From the NCBI RefSeq assembly GCF_003332825.1, contig NZ_QIRF01000002.1, positions 186,001-250,000 on the forward strand: 64,000 nt of DNA. Direction: 5' to 3'. The DNA comes from Dyella sp. C9. Its GTDB lineage: Bacteria; Pseudomonadota; Gammaproteobacteria; Xanthomonadales; Rhodanobacteraceae. Below the pieces are notes generated by a model. That model had not been told where the DNA came from. It did no database searches and was given only the letters and a program-made list of their open reading frames with translations. Position 1 is the first letter of the stretch; every line of letters starts with the position of its first letter. Positions 8,481 to 17,718 of the stretch are shown here, piece by piece. A program made the translations under genes and the position numbers.

Positions 8481-9492
8481 GACGGGATTCCATGAAGGGG
8501 CGCACGATGGCATCGGCCTCGACGCAGGCCAGTTGCAGCAACAACCGCCGCACGCCCTGCTGGGACACCATCACGAAGGGATTGTCCGGTTGCTCGCGCT
8601 GGCTGCGGGTCGCCATCAGGATGCTGTGGCATAGCCGCGCCAGGATGAAGGCATGCAGATACTCCAGTTCGCGCGGCAACAGCGGATGCTCGGCCAGATA
8701 GCCGCCGACGATGCGCTGTGCGCACGCCACCGGGTTGTTCTCGTGTTGCATGGCATAAGTGCAGGCAATGGCGAGGTCGGCCAGGCGGAAGCTCGTGCAC
8801 ATGTCGCCGAAGTCAATCACGGCGCTGACCACCTTGCGTCCGCCCTCCTCGCCCGCGATGACATTGAGGTCGTTGGCATCGTTGTGCAACACGGTCACGG
8901 GAAGCTCGCTGCGCCAATGCGGCAGCGACGCGCAGAAGCCCCCGGCGTGCCGCTGCACCGCATCACGCAATTCGGCGTCGGCAATATGCGGCAGCTGATC
9001 CATCAACGCCGGCAGGCGCATCAGGTTCCAGTCGTGCTGGCGATCCGCCGCCGGATGATGGAAGTCCTTCAGCCCGCGCGTGAGGCGCCCCACGGCCCGA
9101 CCCAGGCTTTCGTGCAAGGGCGCGCGAACCCCCGGTGCCAACCCGGCGATGGCCTCGGCATAGGTGGAGCCCGGCACATAGCTCAACACGCGCACCAGGC
9201 AGGTGCGGCCGGCCACCGACAGCGACAACAGGTGCTCGCCACTGGCCGCCAGTTGCACCCGTGGAACACCGAGCGCAGGCTCACGTTCGGCCAGGGTCAT
9301 CATGGCGCGGTTTTCCAGCTCGATGTCCTGCCATGCCCACGACGGGTGCGCCACCTTGAGCACGTAGCCCGCACCTCCGTCACGTATGCGGAAATTCTGG
9401 TCCGCGTAGGATGGCAGGGCGCTCACCTCACCATGGATGTGCCAGTGGTGTTCCGCCAGTTTCAGCGCCGCGTCGGGGGTCAGGATATCCAT
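8473..9492 (-). CDS. APH-fold small-molecule kinase (hydroxylysine kinase-like)
   Basis: A 339-residue protein of the aminoglycoside phosphotransferase/choline kinase fold. [12 protein letters not shown] is the catalytic Brenner-type loop and [19 protein letters not shown] the metal-binding segment. The N-terminal [24 protein letters not shown] matches the nucleotide-binding strands of the hydroxylysine kinase (AGPHD1) group. It is the first gene of a two-gene operon with the phospho-lyase, and in many bacteria homologues of these two are fused in one polypeptide. Role: phosphorylation of an amino alcohol such as 5-hydroxylysine or ethanolamine for the downstream lyase. Divergent from the galactose operon across only 80 bp, so the two promoters may be co-regulated. 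Confidence 0.8.
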   Translation of the reverse strand: MDILTPDAALKLAEHHWHIHGEVSALPSYADQNFRIRDGGAGYVLKVAHPSWAWQDIELENRAMMTLAEREPALGVPRVQLAASGEHLLSLSVAGRTCLVRVLSYVPGSTYAEAIAGLAPGVRAPLHESLGRAVGRLTRGLKDFHHPAADRQHDWNLMRLPALMDQLPHIADAELRDAVQRHAGGFCASLPHWRSELPVTVLHNDANDLNVIAGEEGGRKVVSAVIDFGDMCTSFRLADLAIACTYAMQHENNPVACAQRIVGGYLAEHPLLPRELEYLHAFILARLCHSILMATRSQREQPDNPFVMVSQQGVRRLLLQLACVEADAIVRPFMESRHD

Positions 9493-9528
9493 GCGCTAGA
9501 TCGTCACCAAACATTGCAGGCGACCTAA

Positions 9529-9540
9529 TAGTAGTATAAT
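9529..9540 (+). promoter_or_regulatory. Operator overlapping the -10 of the galactose operon
   Basis: TAGTAGTATAA at 9529-9539 matches the two FCD-type sites upstream, and TATAAT at 9535-9540 is a perfect -10 about 33 bp before the first start codon. No good -35 is seen (TTGCAG at 9514 with 15 bp spacing is the best). A repressor here would block polymerase directly. Confidence 0.55.
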
Positions 9541-9572
9541 TTGACAATTGAATACGGCTAACGGATGACTCC

Positions 9573-11705
9573 ATGCTCCGGCCCTTGCTCGCCTCGGCCC
9601 TGACCACCGCCATGATGATCGCCGGCATCGTCGCCAGCCCCGCAACCCACGCGGCCGCCGACGCATCCAGGCCACAGGGCGCGGCCTTGCTGCACCAACG
9701 CGAGCCGATGAGCTTCGGCGTGTTCTATTACCCGGAGCAGTGGCCACGCGAGCAGTGGCAACGCGATTTCAACGGCATGGCCAAGCTCGGTTTCAGCTTC
9801 ACGCACATGGCCGAGTTCAGCTGGACCTACCTTGAGCCGCAAGAGGGCCAGTTCGACTTCAAGTGGCTGGACGCGGCCATCGAGATGGCCAGCAAGGCAG
9901 GACTGCGCGTCATCCTCGGCACGCCGACGGGAGCGCCACCGGCATGGATGGGCGAGCATTATCCCGAGGTATATCGCGTCGACGAGCACGGCCAGCGCCA
10001 CGAACACGGTATCCGCGCCGAGGTATCGCTGAGCAACGCGAAGTACCAGGCGTTCGTCACGCGGCTGGTCACGGCGATGGCCGAACATTACGGACACGAC
10101 CCACGCGTTTGGGGCTGGCAGGTCGACAACGAGCCGAGCAGCTTTGCCGACTTCAGCGACAGCGCGCGGCAGGCCTTCCAGCGCTGGCTGCGCGCCCGCT
10201 ACGGCACCATCGACGCCATGAACACCGCCTGGGGCGGCTCGTTCTGGAGCACGCGCTACACCAGCTTCGAGCAGGTGCTGTTGCCCAATGCAACGCTGGC
10301 CGCCGAAGACAAGCTGAGCCCCAACGCGCTGCTCGACCTCGCCCGCTTCCAGGCCGACACCACCGCCAGCTTCCTTGATGCCCAGGCCGCCATCATCAAG
10401 AAGTACGCAGCGCCCGCGCAGTGGGTGACCACCAACTACACCAATGTGAGCACGGCCACCGACCCGCGCCGCAGCCACGGCATGGACTTCACCACCTTCA
10501 CGCTGTACCCGGTGGCTGGCGCCAATATCCTCGGCGGCGACAGCTACGCCATCGGCAAGCCGGCCAACCTGATGGAAGCGGCGGCGTATTTCCGCCCCAT
10601 CACCGGCACCTTCGGCGTGATGGAACTGCAGCCGGGACAGGTGAACTGGGGCGAGATCAATCCGCAGCCGATGCCCGGCGCTGTGAGCATGTGGATGTGG
10701 CACGCCTTCGCCTCGGGCGCTTCGCTGATCAGCACCTATCGCTATCGTCATCCGCTGCGTGGCAGCGAGATGTACCACGAGGGCATCATGGGCACCGATG
10801 GCGTGACGCTGTCGCGCACCGGCCATGAGTTCGTCGACGCCGTGCACGAAATCGGTGCGCTGGAACCGAAGCTGGACGCTCGTGCGCGACTGCCCTCGAC
10901 CATGGCCGCGCGCTACACCGGCTACCTGTGGAGCCAGGACGTGTTCTGGGACCTGGAGATCCAGCCGCAGACCACACTGTGGAACAGCTGGGCCTACCGC
11001 AACGGCTACACCCTCGCGGTAAAGAGCACCGGCGCTCCCATGGATTTCGTGGGCGAGCAGGACGATTTCAGCCGCTACCCGTTCCTGATCGCCCCCGCCT
11101 ACCAGATGGTGAGCAAGGCACTCGCGGAGAAGTGGCGCCGCTACGTGGAGCAGGGTGGCCATCTCATCCTGACCAGCCGGACCGGCCAGAAGAACGAAGC
11201 GGCCCAGTTCCATGAGGGGCCGTGGGCACAACCCATCCTCGACCTGATCGGCGACGATGTCGAAGGCTTCGACATGCTGCCGGCCAGTGCCAACGGCACG
11301 GTGAGCAGCGGCGGCAGCACGCATGCATGGCATCGCTGGGCGGACATCCTGTCGCCGCGCCCGGGCACGGAAGTGCTGGCCACCTACAGCGATCACTACT
11401 ACGCCGGCAAGGCCGCGGTCACTACGCGTCGCCTTGGCAAGGGCAGCGTCACCATGATCGGCGTATCCACCGACGACGGCGTGCTGGAGCGCGACATCGT
11501 GCGCAGCGTGTACCAGCGGGCTGGCATTGCGATCGAGGACCTGCCCACGGGCGTGTTCCACGAATGGCGCGGCGGCTATTCCTTCCTGGTGAACTACAAC
11601 CCGCAGCCCTACCAGGCCACCCTGCCCCAGGGAGCGCAGGTCGTGCATGGCCGGTTGCCACTGGCTCCCGCACAGGTACTGGTGTGGAAGGACACGGCGC
11701 CGTGA
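9573..11705 (+). CDS. Exported GH42 beta-galactosidase
   Basis: A 710-residue glycoside hydrolase family 42 enzyme. FGVFYYPEQWP opens the TIM barrel, TPTGAPPAWMGEHYPEV is a family block, WQVDNEP gives the general acid Glu187, and GVMELQPGQVNWGEIN gives the nucleophile Glu351. The trimerisation and C-terminal beta domains follow. Most GH42 enzymes are cytoplasmic, but this one starts with a hydrophobic signal peptide ending near THAAA, so hydrolysis of galactosides should occur in the periplasm and free galactose would then enter by the downstream MFS transporter. It is the first gene of the operon; its TGA overlaps the GTG start of dgoK. Confidence 0.93.
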   Translation: MLRPLLASALTTAMMIAGIVASPATHAAADASRPQGAALLHQREPMSFGVFYYPEQWPREQWQRDFNGMAKLGFSFTHMAEFSWTYLEPQEGQFDFKWLDAAIEMASKAGLRVILGTPTGAPPAWMGEHYPEVYRVDEHGQRHEHGIRAEVSLSNAKYQAFVTRLVTAMAEHYGHDPRVWGWQVDNEPSSFADFSDSARQAFQRWLRARYGTIDAMNTAWGGSFWSTRYTSFEQVLLPNATLAAEDKLSPNALLDLARFQADTTASFLDAQAAIIKKYAAPAQWVTTNYTNVSTATDPRRSHGMDFTTFTLYPVAGANILGGDSYAIGKPANLMEAAAYFRPITGTFGVMELQPGQVNWGEINPQPMPGAVSMWMWHAFASGASLISTYRYRHPLRGSEMYHEGIMGTDGVTLSRTGHEFVDAVHEIGALEPKLDARARLPSTMAARYTGYLWSQDVFWDLEIQPQTTLWNSWAYRNGYTLAVKSTGAPMDFVGEQDDFSRYPFLIAPAYQMVSKALAEKWRRYVEQGGHLILTSRTGQKNEAAQFHEGPWAQPILDLIGDDVEGFDMLPASANGTVSSGGSTHAWHRWADILSPRPGTEVLATYSDHYYAGKAAVTTRRLGKGSVTMIGVSTDDGVLERDIVRSVYQRAGIAIEDLPTGVFHEWRGGYSFLVNYNPQPYQATLPQGAQVVHGRLPLAPAQVLVWKDTAP

Positions 11706-12658
11706 GCCACCCCGCAGAGCGCGAAGACAGCCTGATCGCCCTGGACTGGGGCACCAGCCAGCTGCGTGCCTATCGGCTCGACGCCTCCGGCGGCGTGCGC
11801 GAACAACGCTCGCGGCCATGGGGCGTGCGCCATCTGCCCGACGGCAGCTTCGACGGCGCGCTCGCCGGCATCACCGACGGATGGCCGCAGCTGCCGCGCG
11901 TGGCCTGCGGCATGGTGGGCAGCCGCAATGGCTGGATGGAAGCTCCCTACGTGGAGGTGCCCGCCGGCGCCATCCACCTTGCTGCCGGCGTGCAGCGCTT
12001 GCGCGCCGCTGATGGCTTGGACGTCCATATCGTGCCAGGCCTGCGCCAGGGCCACGGACCGGACGTGATGCGCGGCGAGGAAACCCAGATCATCGGCGCC
12101 CTGGCCCTGCACCCCGAACTGGGCGAGCGCTCGAATTGGATCCTGCCCGGTACGCACAGCAAGTGGGCCCGCGTTGTGAACGGTGTCGTGGTCGACTTCT
12201 GCACGCTGATGACCGGGGAGCTGTTCGGCCTGCTGTGGCGGCACTCGATCCTCGGCACCGGCGCGCATGCCGGCAACATGGACGCCCAGGCTTTCGACCG
12301 CGGCGTACTCGCCGCGCGCGACAGCGGTGAACAGGGTGCGCTGAGCCGCCTGTTCTCGGCACGCGCGCTGATGCTGGAGGGGCGGCTCGAAGCAGCCGGC
12401 GTCGCCGACTACCTTTCCGGCCTGCTGATCGGCGAGGAATTCCGCAGCTCGTTGTCGGCACGGCGGTTCCCGGCGGATACGCCATTCCAGCTGATTGGCG
12501 ACGTCCCGCTATGCGAGCGCTATCGCCGCGCCGCACGTCACTTCGACATCGAGCTGCCTGACCCCATCGCCGATGCCGCCGCCCACGGGCTGTGGCAACT
12601 GGCCATGCGCATCGGGCTCGTTCCCCAGGCCGCCACCAAGGATTCACTCTCGTGCTGA
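11702..12658 (+). CDS. dgoK: 2-dehydro-3-deoxygalactonokinase
   Basis: A 318-residue DgoK-family kinase, converting KDGal plus ATP to KDPGal in the cytoplasm. The N-terminal ALDWGTSQLRAYRLD is the ASKHA-type phosphate loop, and CGMVGSRNGWMEAPY, MRGEETQIIGAL and PGTHSKWA are family blocks. The start is GTG at 11702, overlapping the beta-galactosidase TGA as GTGA, which implies coupling; this GTG gives the usual DgoK length. It overlaps dgoA by 7 nt. Confidence 0.93.
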   Translation: MSHPAEREDSLIALDWGTSQLRAYRLDASGGVREQRSRPWGVRHLPDGSFDGALAGITDGWPQLPRVACGMVGSRNGWMEAPYVEVPAGAIHLAAGVQRLRAADGLDVHIVPGLRQGHGPDVMRGEETQIIGALALHPELGERSNWILPGTHSKWARVVNGVVVDFCTLMTGELFGLLWRHSILGTGAHAGNMDAQAFDRGVLAARDSGEQGALSRLFSARALMLEGRLEAAGVADYLSGLLIGEEFRSSLSARRFPADTPFQLIGDVPLCERYRRAARHFDIELPDPIADAAAHGLWQLAMRIGLVPQAATKDSLSC

Positions 12659-13296
12659 ACCACTGGCTCGCTGCCTTTCCGCTGGTCGCCATCCTGCGCG
12701 GCCTCCACCCCGACGAAGCGCTGCCGGTGGGTCGCACGCTCTCGGCCGCCGGCTTCCGCGTACTCGAAGTTCCGCTCAATTCGCCGCGGCCGCTGGACAG
12801 CATCCGCCTGCTGAGCCATGCGTTGGGCGATGACCATCTCGTCGGCGCCGGCACGGTGATGACGGAAGCCCAGGTCGAAGACGTCGCTGCTGCCGGTGGA
12901 AGACTGGTGGTGATGCCGCACGCCGACACCGCCATCATCCGGGCCGCCAAGCGCGCGGGACTGTTCTGCGTGCCGGGTGTCGCGACTCCCACCGAAGCCT
13001 TTGCGGCACTGTCCGCGGGCGCCGACGGCCTCAAGCTGTTTCCCTCCAACCAGGTGACGCCGGAGGGCCTGAAGGCCTGGCGCGCGGTACTGCCCCGCGA
13101 ATTGCCGGTGCTGCCCGTTGGCGGCATCACGCCCGACACCATGGCGCCCTGGCTGGCCGCCGGTGCACAGGGTTTCGGCATCGGCACCTCGCTCTACGTC
13201 CCCGGCAGCGACATCGACGAGATCGCTCGCCGCGCGCAGTCGTTTGCGCGCGCATGGGCCGCACTCGCCACTCATTCCAAGGAACACCGCGCATGA
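12652..13296 (+). CDS. dgoA: 2-dehydro-3-deoxy-6-phosphogalactonate aldolase
   Basis: A 214-residue class I KDPG/KDPGal aldolase. [14 protein letters not shown] opens the barrel, Glu39 in [10 protein letters not shown] is the likely general base, [11 protein letters not shown] is conserved, and Lys128 in [10 protein letters not shown] forms the Schiff base. It cleaves KDPGal into pyruvate and glyceraldehyde-3-phosphate. The LNSP (rather than TLRT) after the glutamate agrees with the galacto-specific branch. GTG start within the end of dgoK (GTGCTGA); the stop overlaps the dgoD start as ATGA. Confidence 0.93.
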   Translation: MLNHWLAAFPLVAILRGLHPDEALPVGRTLSAAGFRVLEVPLNSPRPLDSIRLLSHALGDDHLVGAGTVMTEAQVEDVAAAGGRLVVMPHADTAIIRAAKRAGLFCVPGVATPTEAFAALSAGADGLKLFPSNQVTPEGLKAWRAVLPRELPVLPVGGITPDTMAPWLAAGAQGFGIGTSLYVPGSDIDEIARRAQSFARAWAALATHSKEHRA

Positions 13297-14441
13297 AGAT
13301 CACCCGCCTCACCACCTTCCTGGTGCCGCCGCGCTGGCTATTCCTGCGCATCGACACCGATGCCGGCATCACCGGCTGGGGCGAGCCCATCGTCGAAGGC
13401 CGTGCGCATACCGTGGCCGCAGCGGTGGACGAACTGTCCGACTACCTGGTGGGCAAGGATCCGCGCCACATCGAGGACCTGTGGAACGTGATGTACCGCG
13501 GCGGCTTCTACCGCGGCGGCCCTATCCTGATGAGCGCCATCGCCGGCATCGACCAGGCGCTGTGGGACATCAAGGGCAAGCACCTGGGCGTGCCCGTACA
13601 CGAGCTGCTGGGCGGCCCGGTGCGCCAGCGCATCCGCGTGTATTCATGGATCGGCGGCGATCGGCCGGCCGATACGGCGCGTGCCGCCAGGGCGGCCGTC
13701 GAGCGCGGCTTCACCGCCGTGAAGATGAACGGCACCGAGGAAATGCATTTCGTCGACAGCCACGCCAAGGTGGAGCGCGTGCTAGAGAACGTGCAGGCCG
13801 TGCGTGACGCCGTCGGCCCCAACATCGGCCTTGGCGTGGACTTCCACGGCCGCGTGCACAAGCCGATGGCCAAGGTGCTGATGCGCGAACTCGCACCGTA
13901 CAAGCTGATGTTCATCGAGGAGCCCGTGCTGTCCGAACACCTGGACGCGATTCCGGAACTGGCCAGCATCGCGCCCGCGCCGATCGCGCTGGGCGAGCGC
14001 ATGTACACGCGCTACGACTTCAAGCGCGTGCTGGAGACCGGCGGCGTCGACATCATCCAGCCCGACCCTTCGCATGCTGGCGGCATCACCGAAACACGCA
14101 AGATCGCCGCGATGGCCGAGGCCTATGACGTCGCGCTCGCCCTGCACTGCCCGCTGGGCCCCATCGCGCTGGCCGCCAACCTGCAGCTGGATGCGGTGTG
14201 CCACAACGCCTTCATCCAGGAACAGGGCCTGGGCATCCACTACAACACGTCCAACGACCTGCTCGACTACGTGGCCCGTCGCGACGTGTTCGCCTACGAG
14301 GATGGCTATGTCGCCATTCCGAACGGCCCCGGCCTGGGCATCGAGATCAACGAGGACTACGTGGCCGAGCGCGCCAAGGTCGGCCACCGCTGGCGCAATC
14401 CGCTGTGGCGCCACGACGACGGCAGCGTCGCCGAATGGTAA
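13293..14441 (+). CDS. dgoD: D-galactonate dehydratase
   Basis: A 382-residue enolase-superfamily enzyme, the same length as E. coli DgoD and with the catalytic residues at identical numbers: metal ligands Asp183 (VDFHGRVHK), Glu209 (FIEEPVLSE) and Glu235 (LGERMYTR), with His185 and His285 (LHCPLGP) as the acid/base pair. It dehydrates D-galactonate to KDGal. The ATG at 13293 overlaps the dgoA stop; no better start exists. The exact conservation makes galactonate the firm substrate prediction and anchors the function of the whole operon. Confidence 0.96.
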   Translation: MKITRLTTFLVPPRWLFLRIDTDAGITGWGEPIVEGRAHTVAAAVDELSDYLVGKDPRHIEDLWNVMYRGGFYRGGPILMSAIAGIDQALWDIKGKHLGVPVHELLGGPVRQRIRVYSWIGGDRPADTARAARAAVERGFTAVKMNGTEEMHFVDSHAKVERVLENVQAVRDAVGPNIGLGVDFHGRVHKPMAKVLMRELAPYKLMFIEEPVLSEHLDAIPELASIAPAPIALGERMYTRYDFKRVLETGGVDIIQPDPSHAGGITETRKIAAMAEAYDVALALHCPLGPIALAANLQLDAVCHNAFIQEQGLGIHYNTSNDLLDYVARRDVFAYEDGYVAIPNGPGLGIEINEDYVAERAKVGHRWRNPLWRHDDGSVAEW

Positions 14442-14481
14442 GCGCCACCCACCCGACGCATCGCGCGGCAGGAGTACGAGC

Positions 14482-15246
14482 ATGAGCACCTTCGCCATCT
14501 ATCCCAGCCTCGCCGGCCGCAGCGTGCTGGTCACTGGCGGCGCCACGGGTATCGGCGCCGCCTACGTGCAGCACTTCGCATGCCAGGGCGCGCGCGTGGT
14601 GTTCCTGGACATCGATGATGCGGGTGCCGAGGCGCTGCTCGGCGCGCTCGGCCATGTCCTGCATCCCCCGCATTACCTGCACTGTGACCTGACCGATCTC
14701 CAGGCGCTGGACGCTGCCCTCGCCCGGGCGCGCGAGCTGGTTGGCCCCATCGCGGTGCTGGTCAACAACGCCGCCAATGACGTGCGCCACGCGCTGGCCG
14801 ATGTCGATGCCGCCAGCTTCGAGCGCAACGTGGCGGTGAACCTGCGCCACCAGGTGTTCGCCACGCAGGCGGTGGTGGCGGACATGTGCCAGCTGGGCGG
14901 AGGCTCCATCATCTGCCTGGGTTCCACCGGCTGGATGAAGAAGAACGGCGGCTATCCACTCTACGCCATGGCCAAGGCGGCCGTGCACGGCTTCGTCAAC
15001 GGCATGGCGCGCGAACTTGGGCGCCACCATATCCGCATCAATGCCCTGGTGCCGGGCTGGGTGATCACCGAGAAGCAGGCCCGGCTGTGGCTGGACGACG
15101 CCGGCCGCGAGGAGATCGCGCAGATGCAGTGCATGCCTGGCTACCTGCAGGCCGACGACCTGGCGCGCGCCGCGCTGTTCCTCGCCGCCGACGACAGCCG
15201 CATGTGCACCGGCCAGGATTTCATCGTCGACGGCGGCTGGGTATGA
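14482..15246 (+). CDS. SDR-family sugar (galactose) 1-dehydrogenase
   Basis: A 254-residue classical short-chain dehydrogenase: VTGGATGIGAAYV nucleotide motif, NNAAND, active-site Ser in CLGSTGW and YAMAK carrying the catalytic Tyr and Lys. GGAG lies 8 nt before the ATG. Context assigns oxidation of D-galactose to galactono-lactone with NAD(P)+; family alone would not settle the sugar (L-arabinose and L-fucose are alternatives). Its end overlaps the lactonase start as ATGA. Confidence 0.85.
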   Translation: MSTFAIYPSLAGRSVLVTGGATGIGAAYVQHFACQGARVVFLDIDDAGAEALLGALGHVLHPPHYLHCDLTDLQALDAALARARELVGPIAVLVNNAANDVRHALADVDAASFERNVAVNLRHQVFATQAVVADMCQLGGGSIICLGSTGWMKKNGGYPLYAMAKAAVHGFVNGMARELGRHHIRINALVPGWVITEKQARLWLDDAGREEIAQMQCMPGYLQADDLARAALFLAADDSRMCTGQDFIVDGGWV

Positions 15247-16139
15247 CGGCTGCCCCGGCCACCATGGACATCGCCTTCCACGCCGGCAACGAGCTGGGCG
15301 AAGGCGTGCTGTGGTGCGAAAGGGAACAGGCGCTGTACTGGACCGATATTCCGCGCGCCACGCTGTACCGCCTGCATCCCGACAGCGGCCACTGCCAGCA
15401 CTGGTCCATGCCCGAGCGCCTCGCCTCGTTCGCGCTGTGCGAGGCCGAGGGCTGGCTGCTGCTGGCGCTCGCCTCGCGCCTGGCCTTCTTCCACCTGGCC
15501 GATGGCACGCTGCACACGCTGCACGACGTCGAACCAGGCCTGCCCACGCGCTGCAATGATGGCGCCTGCGATCGCCAGGGCCGCTTTGTGTTTGGCACCA
15601 TGCACGAGCCCGGCACGGGCGCGCGACAGCGCCTGGGCCACTTCTGGCGCCTCAACGCCGACCTGAGCCTGCAATGCCTCGCACTGCCGCCGGTGGCGAT
15701 CAGCAACAGCATCGCTTTCAGCCCCCTCGGCGACACCATGTACTACTGCGATTCGCTTGCCGGGCGTATCCAGCGCTGCGACTACGGCGACGACGCCACC
15801 GGCACACAGGTCTTCGCCGAACTGGACGATCCGGCCGGCGAGCCGGATGGCTCCTGCGTCGATGCCGAGGGCTCGCTGTGGAACGCGCAGTGGGGTTTGT
15901 CGCGCCTGGTGCGCTACGCGCCCGACGGCTCGGTGCAGCAGGTGCTGGCGGTACCCACGCGCCAGCCCACCCGGCCCGTCCTGGGTGGACCACGGCTGGA
16001 CACCTTGTACGTCACCAGTGCCCGAGCCGGCCTGGCCATCGAAGAGACCACCGCCGATTCACCCGCCGGTGCGCTGTTTCAATGCCGCGTTGCCATACGC
16101 GGACTGCCCGAACCGCGTTTCGCCGGCCCGCCCGGCTGA
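15243..16139 (+). CDS. SMP-30/gluconolactonase-family sugar lactonase
   Basis: A 298-residue six-bladed beta-propeller of the SMP-30 family: GEGVLWCEREQALYWTDI with the metal-binding Glu, CNDGACDRQGRFVFGTM, ISNSIAFSPLGDTMYYCDS with the metal-binding Asn and Asp, and GEPDGSCVDAEGSLWNAQWG. It would open the galactono-lactone made by the preceding dehydrogenase. No signal peptide, so it acts in the cytoplasm with the rest of the pathway. Confidence 0.9.
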   Translation: MTAAPATMDIAFHAGNELGEGVLWCEREQALYWTDIPRATLYRLHPDSGHCQHWSMPERLASFALCEAEGWLLLALASRLAFFHLADGTLHTLHDVEPGLPTRCNDGACDRQGRFVFGTMHEPGTGARQRLGHFWRLNADLSLQCLALPPVAISNSIAFSPLGDTMYYCDSLAGRIQRCDYGDDATGTQVFAELDDPAGEPDGSCVDAEGSLWNAQWGLSRLVRYAPDGSVQQVLAVPTRQPTRPVLGGPRLDTLYVTSARAGLAIEETTADSPAGALFQCRVAIRGLPEPRFAGPPG

Positions 16140-16190
16140 CAGACACCACACATCCACGCCGCCATCCACCGTCCGCAGGACCCAGCACTG

Positions 16191-17648
16191 ATGAATGCCG
16201 TCGCGACACCCTCGATCCGATTCGCTCGTACCGCTGCCGTATTCACCTGCATCCTCGCGGCGCTCGCCGGGCTGATGTTCGGCCTGGATATCGGTGTGAT
16301 CTCCGGCGCCACGCCCTTCATCCAGAAGGAGTTCCAGGTCTCCGACCACACGATCGAATGGATCGTCAGCTCGATGATGCTGGGCGCAGCCATCGGCGCG
16401 CTCGGTGCCTCGTGGATGTCGGCCATGCTGGGCCGCAAGCGCTCGCTGATCCTCGGCGCGGTGCTGTTCGTGCTGGGCTCCCTGCTCTGCGGCGGCGCCG
16501 CGTCGGCACAGATGCTGGTGGCGGCCCGCTTCGTGCTGGGCCTGGCCATCGGCATCGCCACCTTCACCGCGCCGCTCTACCTTGCCGAGGTGGCACCCGA
16601 ACGCATCCGCGGCGCGATGATTTCGCTGTACCAGCTGATGATCACCATCGGCATCCTGGTGGCGTTTCTCTCCGACACCGCCTTCAGCTACACCGGCAAC
16701 TGGCGCTGGATGCTGGGCGTGATCGCCATTCCTGGCGCGCTGTTCCTGCTTGGCCTGTTGCTGCTTCCCGACAGCCCGCGCTGGCTGATGATGCGGGGAC
16801 GCACGCAGCATGCCCGCGAGGTGCTGCAGCGCCTGCGTGGCGACGAGGCCGTGGCGCAGCGCGAACTGGCCGACATCGCCGAACAGCTCAGCACGCCGCA
16901 GCGCGGCTGGCACCTGTTCCTGGAGAACGCCAACTTCCGCCGCTCGGTCGGCCTGGGCGTGCTCTTGCAGCTCATGCAGCAGTTCACCGGCATGAACGTG
17001 GTGATGTACTACGCCCCGCGCATCTTCCAGAACATGGGCTACGACCAGCATGCCCAGCTGTGGTTCACCGCCATCGTGGGCCTGACCAACGTGCTGGCCA
17101 CCTTCATCGCCATCGGCCTGGTCGACAAGCTGGGCCGCAAGCCCATCCTCTATGTCGGCTTCACCGTGATGGCGCTGGGGCTGGGCGTGGTCGGCACCAT
17201 GATGCACAACGGCATCGCCACGCATGCGCAGCAGCTGTTCACGGTGACCATGCTGCTGGTCTTCATCGTGGGTTTTGCGATGTCGGCCGGCCCACTGATC
17301 TGGACGCTGTGCTCGGAGGTGCAGCCGCTGAAGGGGCGCGATTTCGGCATCGGCTGCTCCACCTTCACCAACTGGATCGCCAACATGATCGTCGGCGCCA
17401 CCTTCCTCTCGCTGCTCAACGGCATCGGCAACGCCGCGACGTTCTGGCTCTACGGCGGACTGAACCTGTGCTTCATCGCCCTGACCTTGTGGCTGGTGCC
17501 CGAGACCAAGGGCGTGACGCTGGAGCAGATCGAACGCAACCTGATGGCCGGCCTGCCATTGCGCCGCATCGGCACGCCTTCGGTCGCCGACCCGGCGCCG
17601 ATGACGCGCGACATGCCCGTGGGCAGTCTGCAAGGCGAGCGCGTTTGA
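16191..17648 (+). CDS. MFS sugar:H+ symporter (GalP/XylE-like)
   Basis: A 485-residue transporter with 12 predicted membrane spans. Sugar-porter signatures are clear: DIGVISGATPFI in helix 1, PDSPRWLMMRGR after helix 6, QLMQQFTGMNVVMYYAPRIF in helix 7, LVDKLGRKP between helices 8 and 9, and PETKGVTLEQIE at the end of helix 12. The QQxTGxN block contacts hexose in GalP. AGGA lies 9 nt before the ATG. It probably brings free galactose from the periplasm to the cytoplasmic oxidative enzymes. Confidence 0.92.
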   Translation: MNAVATPSIRFARTAAVFTCILAALAGLMFGLDIGVISGATPFIQKEFQVSDHTIEWIVSSMMLGAAIGALGASWMSAMLGRKRSLILGAVLFVLGSLLCGGAASAQMLVAARFVLGLAIGIATFTAPLYLAEVAPERIRGAMISLYQLMITIGILVAFLSDTAFSYTGNWRWMLGVIAIPGALFLLGLLLLPDSPRWLMMRGRTQHAREVLQRLRGDEAVAQRELADIAEQLSTPQRGWHLFLENANFRRSVGLGVLLQLMQQFTGMNVVMYYAPRIFQNMGYDQHAQLWFTAIVGLTNVLATFIAIGLVDKLGRKPILYVGFTVMALGLGVVGTMMHNGIATHAQQLFTVTMLLVFIVGFAMSAGPLIWTLCSEVQPLKGRDFGIGCSTFTNWIANMIVGATFLSLLNGIGNAATFWLYGGLNLCFIALTLWLVPETKGVTLEQIERNLMAGLPLRRIGTPSVADPAPMTRDMPVGSLQGERV

Positions 17649-17718
17649 TGCACCGAACCTAGCCTTCCCGCCACCAGCCGTTGCAGCATCCGCCCACCAC
17701 GCCGGGGAAACGCGCACC

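Noticed and set aside
9541..9546. TTGACA just after the galactose operon -10
   Set aside because: No -10 hexamer at a suitable distance downstream; the TATAAT at 9535 is the better promoter element.
9558..11819. 753-codon open frame antisense to the beta-galactosidase gene
   Set aside because: Mirror frame of a gene with clear catalytic motifs; no signal or family pattern.
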